The notes beneath the pieces were generated by a model, which was not told the origin of the DNA, searched no databases, and saw nothing but the letters and a program-made list of their open reading frames with translations. Below are positions 56,094-62,611 of a stretch of DNA of 64,000 bases, in pieces (the first letter of the stretch is position 1; every line of letters begins with the position of its first letter). Made by a program: the position numbers and the translations under genes. Origin of the DNA: Planctomycetia bacterium (lineage in GTDB: Bacteria > Planctomycetota > Phycisphaerae > Phycisphaerales > SM1A02); the NCBI GenBank assembly GCA_005776885.1, contig SXOD01000050.1, positions 39,788 through 103,787 on the forward strand, in the 5' to 3' direction.

Positions 56094-56338
56094 CACGGCG
56101 GTGGAGGCATCGGGGCGAGGTCGGAGCCGGGAGGTCCCTCCCCGGTTATCGGTGGAAATGTGCCCTTGGAGGGCACATTTCCACCGATAACCGGGAGCGG
56201 ACGTTGGGGGTGGATCGCGCGGTGGGCGGGGCCATCGAGGTCGTCGAACTGGCCGCTCTTGGTGGCCCAGATGAATGCCACCACGAAGATCGCTCCGACC
56301 AGGAGGCCCATGGGAATCGCGAAGTAGAGGAGTTCCAC
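56018..56338 (-). CDS. ccoS: CcoS-type cbb3 oxidase maturation protein with extended tail
   Basis: A small membrane protein needed for cofactor insertion into cbb3 oxidase. From the GTG at 56338 the start MELLYFAIPMGLLVGAIFVV gives one helix, followed by AFIWATKSGQFDDLDGPAHR, the CcoS signature (SGQFDDLDxPA). Normal family members stop shortly after this point (~45-70 residues). Here the frame runs on through the palindromic element and into the astD 3' end, giving 106 residues with a Pro/Ser-rich tail, so the native stop may have been displaced by the element. The GTG overlaps the ccoI stop by one base (TAGTG). Confidence 0.85.
   Translation of the reverse strand: MELLYFAIPMGLLVGAIFVVAFIWATKSGQFDDLDGPAHRAIHPQRPLPVIGGNVPSKGTFPPITGEGPPGSDLAPMPPPPCQPASQPSSQSTPAGTAASSPDTSI
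56134..56202. terminator. 69-bp palindromic element between convergent genes (copy B)
   Basis: Perfect 24-bp arms around a 3-base centre span 56143-56193, again beginning CGGTTATCGGTG and ending CACCGATAACCG, with symmetrical GTCC (56134-56137) and GGAC (56199-56202) 5 nt outside. The inner arm sequence differs from copy A (20403-20471), but each copy is perfectly self-complementary. It lies between astD (+) and the functional end of ccoS (-), inside the extended ccoS frame. No T-tract follows on either strand. Confidence 0.75.
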
Positions 56339-58890
56339 TAGCGGGCCCCTCCGGTGGTCGGGCGAATCGGCGCGCGGGCAAGGCTGAGGCTGGTGGCCAG
56401 CACGGTCAGTCCGCTGAGCGGCATCAGGATCGACGCAACGATCGGGTTCACCAGGCCGGCGAAGGCCGCAGCCGCACCGACGGCGTTGTAGGCCAGCGAA
56501 AGCCCGAGGTTGAGGCGGATCGTCCGCATGGTGCGATGGGCGACTCCCAGCAGCGTGGCCAGCGGAGCGACGCCCTCTGCGGCAAGGCACGCATCGGCGG
56601 TGCGCGCCGTGCTCTGCGCGCAACCCCGGACGGCGACGCCGCAGTCGGACGCGGCCAGTGCAGCAAGGTCGTTGATGCCGTCACCGACCATGACGACGGG
56701 GTGCGCGAGTGTGGCATCGCGCACCAGCTCCAGTTTCTGCTCTGGGGAGAGCCCGCCGCGGACCTCATCATCGTGGAGGCCGACGGTTCGTCCGATGGCT
56801 CGTGCCACGCGAGGGTCGTCGCCACTGGCGAGGAGGATTTTCCAGCCGGCGCGGCGCAGTTGCGCGATCGTCTGCGCCGCGTCTGGCCTGACGTGGTCGC
56901 CGAGTGCGATGTCAAGTCGCACCGCGCCGTCGACGGCGACCCAGACGTGCGTCGAGTCTGCGTGGCCGTCGCGCGGCGCGGACGGCGCGCCGTGGCTGTC
57001 GACCATGATGCCGTGTCGTCCGAGCGCGCGTGCACTGCCGACGATGACTCGTTGCCCGGCAACGTGCCCGCGGATGCCTTCGCCGGGGATTTCCGTGACG
57101 CCGTCGGCCACGAGCGGCGTCGGCTCTGATGGCATCGCTGCGTCGACGATGGCCCGCGCCGCGGGGTGCGAGGAGTGCCGCTCGAGCGCCGCGGCAAGCG
57201 GCAGCACGCTGGCATCACCCGCCATCGACGTCACTTGCAGCCTTCCGCAGGTGATGGTCCCCGTCTTGTCCAGGATGAGCGTTCCGGCATGGCCAAGGCA
57301 CTCCAGCGTCTCGCCGCTCTTGACCAGGACGCCAGCGCGCGCTGCGCCACCGAGTCCGGCCAGCACCGCGAGTGGCGTTGCCAACCCGAGCGCACACGGG
57401 CAAGTGACCACCAAGAGCGCGACGGTCCGCTCCAGCGCCGGCTCCCATCCCAGCCTTGGTGTCCACCACGCGGCGCACGCCACGGCGAGCAGGAGGACGG
57501 CGGCCACGAACCAGCCGGCGAGGCGGTCGGCGAGTTGGCAGATCGGGGCACGCGAGGCCGCGGCCGCTCGCACCAGCTCCCCGATCTGTGCGGCTCGCGT
57601 GTCGGCGCCGACTCGGCCGACGCGGATGGTGGCCGGGGCGGACAGGCATCGCGAACCGGCCTCGATCCAATCGCCGGCGCGGCAGTCCTGGGGGCGCGAC
57701 TCGCCGGTGAGGTGCGAACGGTCGAAGGTGGCGTGGTCACTCAGGAGCACGCCGTCGGCGCCCACGGACTCGTGCGCCGGGACCAGGATCACGTCATCGA
57801 TCCGCAGGACATCGACGAGCACATCTTCGGTGGCAGTGCCAGTGTCGGCGCCAGTGCCAGTGTCGGCGCCGGTGCCAGTGCCAGTGCCAGTGCCGGTGAC
57901 TCGTCGTGCGGTCGCGGGCAACAACGCCATCGCGGTCTCGATCCGGCCCAACGCCCTTCGCTGCGCGGCGCGCTGCACGAATCGGCCGACCAAGAGGAGG
58001 AACACGAGCATCGACACCCCCTCCGCATAGATCGAGCCGCTGCCGCGCGCGGTGGCCACCAATGATGCGCCCAGTGCGCAGGCGAGTCCGAAGGCCACGG
58101 GGATGTCCATGTGGGGCACGCGCGCACGTGCCGCGGTGATTGCGTTGCGGAAGAAGTGTCGCCCAGGCCAGGCGACCGCGACGGCGGCAAGGACCACGCT
58201 CCACCACTGCACGAAAGATCGCATCGCGACGTCCATGCTGGCGAAGTGCGCGCCGTAGAGGGCAAAGGCCAGTCCCATCGCGTTGACGGCGAGCGCACCG
58301 GCCACGCCCAGCTCCAGCAAGTCGCGGCGATGGGCGCGGCGAAAGGCGGCGTCCTCGCGCGCGTCGAGCGGGCTCAGCTGGTAGCCCAATCGGTCCATCG
58401 ACCGGGCAATGGAACTCAGCGCAACGGAACGGTCCCATTCGAGGTCGATCGCCGAATCGGCCAGCAGGACGTGCGCTCGGTGCAGGCCTGGCACGACGCC
58501 GGGCAGCGCCTCCAGGAGCCAGACACACGCGCCACAATGCAGGCCATCGATCCGCAGCCGGCACGATCGCGACCCCGCAGCGGTGCCTATCGCAAACGAC
58601 TGGGAATCCGATCGGTCCAGGTGCTCAAAGCCACGGCCGGTGACCAATGCGGGAATGGCGGCACCTGGGCGAGACTCGTCGGCGGCCGCAAGGTCGTAGT
58701 ACGCGGAGAGGCCCGCAGCATGGAGCGTGTGCCAGACGGCGCGGCATCCAGCGCAGCAGAACGCCGGTGGGGTCGCCACGCCATCACGGTTCGCGGCGTG
58801 AGGCCTCGGGGCCGGCGCTGCAAGACCGCAATGGGCACACGGGACGGTGGCGCCCGCCTTGCTCATGGCATCCGTCATGGCTTCCGTCAT
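56338..58890 (-). CDS. ccoI: Heavy-metal (copper) P-type ATPase for cbb3 oxidase assembly
   Basis: A P1B-type ATPase, thought to export Cu+ for the CuB centre of cbb3 oxidase. From ATG 58890 it has 850 residues. The N-terminal part carries CAHC and CCAGCRAVWHTLHAAG cysteine motifs, then an HMA domain with GLHCGACVWLLEALPG. The membrane metal site is TCPCALGLATP; phosphorylation motif LILDKTGTITCG; ATP-binding SSHPAARAIV; hinge MVGDGINDLAALA. An odd Thr/Gly-repeat insert (VTGTGTGTGTGADTGTGAD) lies just before the actuator domain. The ATG overlaps the SafE-type gene stop by 4 bp, and its stop overlaps ccoS. Confidence 0.93.
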   Translation of the reverse strand: MTEAMTDAMSKAGATVPCAHCGLAAPAPRPHAANRDGVATPPAFCCAGCRAVWHTLHAAGLSAYYDLAAADESRPGAAIPALVTGRGFEHLDRSDSQSFAIGTAAGSRSCRLRIDGLHCGACVWLLEALPGVVPGLHRAHVLLADSAIDLEWDRSVALSSIARSMDRLGYQLSPLDAREDAAFRRAHRRDLLELGVAGALAVNAMGLAFALYGAHFASMDVAMRSFVQWWSVVLAAVAVAWPGRHFFRNAITAARARVPHMDIPVAFGLACALGASLVATARGSGSIYAEGVSMLVFLLLVGRFVQRAAQRRALGRIETAMALLPATARRVTGTGTGTGTGADTGTGADTGTATEDVLVDVLRIDDVILVPAHESVGADGVLLSDHATFDRSHLTGESRPQDCRAGDWIEAGSRCLSAPATIRVGRVGADTRAAQIGELVRAAAASRAPICQLADRLAGWFVAAVLLLAVACAAWWTPRLGWEPALERTVALLVVTCPCALGLATPLAVLAGLGGAARAGVLVKSGETLECLGHAGTLILDKTGTITCGRLQVTSMAGDASVLPLAAALERHSSHPAARAIVDAAMPSEPTPLVADGVTEIPGEGIRGHVAGQRVIVGSARALGRHGIMVDSHGAPSAPRDGHADSTHVWVAVDGAVRLDIALGDHVRPDAAQTIAQLRRAGWKILLASGDDPRVARAIGRTVGLHDDEVRGGLSPEQKLELVRDATLAHPVVMVGDGINDLAALAASDCGVAVRGCAQSTARTADACLAAEGVAPLATLLGVAHRTMRTIRLNLGLSLAYNAVGAAAAFAGLVNPIVASILMPLSGLTVLATSLSLARAPIRPTTGGAR
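57832..57900 (-). repeat. 6-bp-based tandem repeat within ccoI
   Basis: Units of GTGCCA and GTGTCGGCGCCA (plus strand) are repeated about ten times and encode the TGTG/ADTG run of the P-type ATPase between the transmembrane region and the actuator domain. All length changes are multiples of six, so the frame is preserved. Likely slippage-prone and variable between strains. Confidence 0.75.
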
Positions 58891-59738
58891 GGCGTGCCCT
58901 GCGTTGTGTCGCGACAGCAGGCGGGACGATCCTCGATCGCTGGGGAAGCCTCTGGCTGGCCCGACTGGTGGCCAGCCTGGCTCCGTCCCTGTGGTGTCAT
59001 CTCGCGGACCACGATCGTCATCACGCGGTCCGCCAGGTCCGCGCGGTGGATGGCCAGCTCCACTCCCACGGCGATGAGCAGGAGGGCAACGGCTGGTTGG
59101 AGCCATCGTCCGAATCTCGAAGACGACACGCGGCGCGCGGCCAGTCGAGCCCCGCCCACAACGAGGGCCACTGCGGGGATCGTGCCAGCCCAGAAGGACA
59201 CAAGGACGATGATGCCCGAGACTGGATGTCCAGTGCCTGCAGCAAAGGCGACAAAGGCCCAGAGCCACCCGCACGGAAGGAGTGGCGTCACCAGCCCCAG
59301 CGTGACGGCACGCGTGGGCGCTGGCAGGCGCAGCGTGCGCACATGCACCCGGCGAATCGGCGAAACCAGGAACTCCGGCAGGCCGGGCGTGTGGAGCGAG
59401 ACGCCGCGCCAGCGAAGCAGCATCACGACTCCGACGATGGCCAGCGTGGCACCGGCAAGCATCGACGACAGGTGCTGGATGCGAGCCAGCGAGCCGGCGG
59501 CGTCGGCCAGGCTCCCCACGGCTCCGGCGATCGCACCGACCAATCCATACGAGCAACCTCGCGCGAGGTGGTATCGCCACTGCGCGCGGATCGATGGGCC
59601 GGTGGAGCTGCATCCGCCGCCGTCGGAACACGCGGCGATCGCCAGCGGGCCGCACATCCCGGCGCAGTGGGCGCTTCCCACCAGGCTGGCGAGAAAGATG
59701 GCACCGGCGCCCAGCGCAGCCTCGGCGGGTGACATCAT
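58887..59738 (-). CDS. SafE/TauE-type membrane protein of the cbb3 assembly cluster
   Basis: The 283-residue protein begins with MMSPAEAALGAGAIFLASLV and the signature SAHCAGMCGPLAIAAC typical of the SafE/CcoA-adjacent family (UPF/DUF2-type sulfite-exporter-like proteins in cbb3 and copper clusters). About six transmembrane helices follow (LAGATLAIVGVVMLLRW, LVTPLLPCGWLWAFVAFAAG, VALLLIAVGVELAIH among them). The conserved HCxGMCG region suggests a copper or heme-related role; direct function is not established. The C-terminus ends with a polar, Cys-containing tail (EDRPACCRDTTQGTP). It overlaps ccoH upstream and ccoI downstream by 4 bp each. Confidence 0.82.
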   Translation of the reverse strand: MMSPAEAALGAGAIFLASLVGSAHCAGMCGPLAIAACSDGGGCSSTGPSIRAQWRYHLARGCSYGLVGAIAGAVGSLADAAGSLARIQHLSSMLAGATLAIVGVVMLLRWRGVSLHTPGLPEFLVSPIRRVHVRTLRLPAPTRAVTLGLVTPLLPCGWLWAFVAFAAGTGHPVSGIIVLVSFWAGTIPAVALVVGGARLAARRVSSSRFGRWLQPAVALLLIAVGVELAIHRADLADRVMTIVVREMTPQGRSQAGHQSGQPEASPAIEDRPACCRDTTQGTP

Positions 59739-60277
59739 GGTGGCACCTGCGTGCTGCCCAGCGCCGGAATCGGGCGCCGGAACCGGTCGGTGTAGGTGTC
59801 GAGCCCCTGCAAGATGCGTACACGGAACTCGTGCTTGCCCTCGGCAGCGACCTCGAAGGTCCCGGCGTACGTGCCGGGTGAGAGCTGGATGAGTTCCACG
59901 GATTGCCTGGCGTCGCCGTTGACGAGTGGAATGCATTCGACGGAAATCGTCGCGTCGTCGATGGGGATGGTGTGCCTGTCTTCGACTCGCAGCGTGATCG
60001 AAGCCAGGGTCTGGTCCATCCGCACGAGGCCCGGCGTCACCAGCCAGCGGAGCCGGTCGTTGGTCGCCCGTTGCTCCACCGTGGCTTGGTAGTTGGCGGC
60101 CTTGGAGTCGTAGTTGGGCTCAACGCCAAGTGGGTGGTTGGCCACGGCGAGCGTCACTGTCAGCACGGCGAAGGCGACGGCGGCGCCGATGGACACGATC
60201 GGGAAAAGCACCCATCGATTCCGGATCGTGGCCTTGAGCATGGTGCAGAGCATGGTGCAGATCGTGGCGCTGGTCAT
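59735..60277 (-). CDS. ccoH: FixH/CcoH-type cbb3 oxidase assembly protein
   Basis: The 180-residue protein has one transmembrane helix (WVLFPIVSIGAAVAFAVLTV, ~22-41) and a periplasmic FixH domain with NHPLGVEPNYDSKAANYQAT and LSPGTYAGTFEVAAEGKHEF. CcoH/FixH stabilises the cbb3 complex and interacts with ccoI products. The first three Met codons (ATICTMLCTMLK) leave the exact start open; ATG 60277 overlaps the ccoG stop by 4 bp and is taken. Its stop overlaps the SafE-type gene start. Confidence 0.87.
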   Translation of the reverse strand: MTSATICTMLCTMLKATIRNRWVLFPIVSIGAAVAFAVLTVTLAVANHPLGVEPNYDSKAANYQATVEQRATNDRLRWLVTPGLVRMDQTLASITLRVEDRHTIPIDDATISVECIPLVNGDARQSVELIQLSPGTYAGTFEVAAEGKHEFRVRILQGLDTYTDRFRRPIPALGSTQVPP

Positions 60278-61758
60278 GGCGCTGGCTCCGTGGGAACGGC
60301 TTCGCGTGGGCGAATCGGCGGGAGGGTGAGCGGTCCGAGCACCGTGATCGTCGCCTCCTGGTCAATGCCCGTCGCGGTGGCACGAAGACCCATCGTGCGA
60401 CGTCCTCCCGTGAACTGGTCGATGTCGCTCACGGCGGTGACCTCGGCATCAATCGATTCGAACGACGGGACCGTCACGACGATCACGGACTTCAGTTGCG
60501 CTGTCGGGGCAGGGGCGATGCTGACCACGATGGACTCCGACGTTCGATTGTCCAGGCGAAGTCGAATGGGCGTAAGCACGCGATCGCCATCCACCACAAA
60601 CCGTTGATCTTGCACGCGCAGCTGCGTGATGGCGATCGGCGTCCGTCGTGCGAGGATCGTCACGAATCCGGTCACCAGCACCGCCAGGAGCACTGGGTAC
60701 ACGACCAGCCTCATGCGGATTCCGCGACGGGGCGTGTGTTCCAGCCCATCCTGGGATCCATAACGGATGAGCCCCATCGGCAGCTGCAGCTTGGCCATCA
60801 CGCCATCGCAGGCATCGATGCATTGCGTGCATTGCACGCATTCCAGCTGGAAGCCCTTCCGAATGTCGATGCCGGCGGGGCAGGTGCGGACGCAGAGCCC
60901 GCAGTCGACGCACTGGCCCGTGGTCGTGCCCTTGCGACCTCGAGGCTCGCCGCGGATGGCGTCGTAGCCAACGATGAGCGAACGACGATCGAGAAGCGCC
61001 GACTGGAATCGGCCGTAGGGGCAGACGAGCGAGCAGAGTTGCTCACGGAAGAACGAGAACAGGAACAGCATCGAGCCGGTCAGCAGCGCAAAAGTGGCAA
61101 AGGCCACCGGGTGGTTGGAGGGGCTCTGGAAGATCCAGTGGCTGAGCGGCTTCGCGCCGACGAACCACGCCACGAAGGTGTTGGCGAGGTGGGCGCTGAC
61201 CACGAGATACGCCGCGGCAAGCAGGGCGAACCGCCATCCCGCGGCCTTCCTGCGCGTGGGGCTGCCGCGATCACCGATGAAGAGCCGCTCCAGCGGGCGA
61301 TAGACAAACTCAAGGTAGACCGTTTGCGGGCACGCCCAGCCGCACCAGACCCGGCCGAGGATCGCGGTCAGGAGAAAGATGAAGATGAAAATGCTGAGCG
61401 TGAGGAGTGCCAACGGAACGGTATCGGTGGGCCGCAGCACGGTGCCAAAGAAGACCAGTCGCCGTCCCGGAATGTCAAACTGGACCAGTGGCAGGCCCGC
61501 CCATTCCAGGAAGGGCGTGATCGCGTAGAGCGCAATGAGGACCCACGCCACGACGAGGCGTCGCTGCCACCATCGACCCGCCGAGAGAACGGGAGACAGC
61601 CATCGTCGGTGCCCGTGCGCATCCATCGTCGCCAGCAGCATGTGCTCGGGCGGGGCCATGGCGGGTCCGTCGTAGGCCGCCTCTGTCGGGGATGTGCGCG
61701 TGGTCTCCATTGGTCGCAGGTCGGTGCGGGCCGTGGGATCGGTCATGCAGCCATTCAT
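60274..61758 (-). CDS. ccoG: CcoG (FixG/RdxA-type) polyferredoxin membrane protein
   Basis: A cytochrome c oxidase accessory protein with bacterial-ferredoxin clusters, proposed to handle copper reduction during cbb3 assembly. The 494 residues carry several membrane helices (LLTLSIFIFIFLLTAI), the motif GRVWCGWACPQTVYLEFVYR, FREQLCSLVCPYGRFQSALL, then two 4Fe-4S sites in CVDCGLCVRTCPAGIDI and CVQCTQCIDACDGV. A C-terminal Ig-like domain (~380-490) follows a last helix. The ATG at 61758 was chosen (12 bp after the ccoP stop); ATG 61746 is an alternative. It is co-transcribed with the cbb3 structural genes. Confidence 0.94.
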   Translation of the reverse strand: MNGCMTDPTARTDLRPMETTRTSPTEAAYDGPAMAPPEHMLLATMDAHGHRRWLSPVLSAGRWWQRRLVVAWVLIALYAITPFLEWAGLPLVQFDIPGRRLVFFGTVLRPTDTVPLALLTLSIFIFIFLLTAILGRVWCGWACPQTVYLEFVYRPLERLFIGDRGSPTRRKAAGWRFALLAAAYLVVSAHLANTFVAWFVGAKPLSHWIFQSPSNHPVAFATFALLTGSMLFLFSFFREQLCSLVCPYGRFQSALLDRRSLIVGYDAIRGEPRGRKGTTTGQCVDCGLCVRTCPAGIDIRKGFQLECVQCTQCIDACDGVMAKLQLPMGLIRYGSQDGLEHTPRRGIRMRLVVYPVLLAVLVTGFVTILARRTPIAITQLRVQDQRFVVDGDRVLTPIRLRLDNRTSESIVVSIAPAPTAQLKSVIVVTVPSFESIDAEVTAVSDIDQFTGGRRTMGLRATATGIDQEATITVLGPLTLPPIRPREAVPTEPAP

Positions 61759-61770
61759 TCACCGATTCAC

Positions 61771-62391
61771 TCAGTCAGTCTTGGCCCCTCCGCCGGCGGC
61801 GGTGGTTCCAAAGGTCGACCAAGGCGGCGGTTCGTTCGTGCCTTGCGGGGCCTTGGGAGCAGCGGGCGTGGTGCCGCGAAGGCTGGCCACATACGCCGCC
61901 AGCAGCGTGAGCTGCGTGTCGTTGTATCGAACGCTCCACGCCGGCATTCCCTTGGCCACGACGCCGTCACGGACGACCTTGTAGATGTCCTCCGGCGACT
62001 TGATGTTGATGTACACGCCGTCGCAGAGGTTGGGGCCCACAAGCCCTCCGCCATCCGCCCCGTGGCAGACGGCGCAGTTGGTGCGGAACATCGCGCGGCC
62101 AACCAAGACCTTCTTGGCATCGATGGACAGGGCGACGATCGTGGCATTGTCCGGCGTGATCGGCCCGAGGCGGGCGATCTGTTCCTCCGCCGCCAGCGCC
62201 ACATCGGCTTCGTACTCCTCGTGGACCGACGCGCCCACCCCCCAGTGGTAGTAGACGGGATAGAAGAGCGAGAAAATGATCGTGGCCCAGAAAATCATGG
62301 TCCACCAGCCAGGCAACGCATTGTCGTACTCGCGGATGCCGTCGCAGTCGTGGTCAAGGATCTGGGCCTCGGGTTGGGTGTGGTCAGACAT
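61771..62391 (-). CDS. ccoP: cbb3 oxidase subunit III-like cytochrome c (CcoP)
   Basis: The ATG at 62391 gives 206 residues: HDCDGIREYDNALPGWWTMI is the CcoP_N-type start, with one transmembrane helix (FWATIIFSLFYPVYYHWGVG). A single heme-c site CAVCH lies in FRTNCAVCHGADGGGLVGPN, with the axial Met expected in KGMPAW. Most CcoP proteins have two heme sites, so this is a one-heme form. The C-terminal ~30 residues are Pro/Ala-rich. It overlaps the ccoQ-like gene by 8 bp. Confidence 0.9.
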   Translation of the reverse strand: MSDHTQPEAQILDHDCDGIREYDNALPGWWTMIFWATIIFSLFYPVYYHWGVGASVHEEYEADVALAAEEQIARLGPITPDNATIVALSIDAKKVLVGRAMFRTNCAVCHGADGGGLVGPNLCDGVYINIKSPEDIYKVVRDGVVAKGMPAWSVRYNDTQLTLLAAYVASLRGTTPAAPKAPQGTNEPPPWSTFGTTAAGGGAKTD

Positions 62392-62611
62392 GGCGAGAGT
62401 CCTTGTTCGGTGGGAGTGAGGTGGAGTGGGCGTCCTCGAGAGGGAGTCGCGAGCGTTCATCGACGGAGGATCGCTTCATGCGAATCAGGCGGGAGACGAT
62501 GGTCGCGAAGAGGATGAGGCTCCCGATCAAGGCGACTTGGCTCCACAGGGTTCCTTCGGCAAGGATGGGCATGGTGGCCACGACGGCCACGATGGTCAAG
62601 AGCGGCATCAC
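62384..62611 (-). CDS. Small membrane protein at the CcoQ position
   Basis: A 75-residue protein with one or two hydrophobic segments (MMPLLTIVAVVATMPILAEG and VALIGSLILFATIVSRLIRM) and a charged tail. Sequence similarity to CcoQ is not evident to me, but its place between ccoNO and ccoP, with 4-bp and 8-bp overlaps, matches that of ccoQ. It is probably a small accessory subunit of the oxidase. The start is the ATG at 62611 (ATG 62608 possible). Confidence 0.6.
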   Translation of the reverse strand: MMPLLTIVAVVATMPILAEGTLWSQVALIGSLILFATIVSRLIRMKRSSVDERSRLPLEDAHSTSLPPNKDSRHV

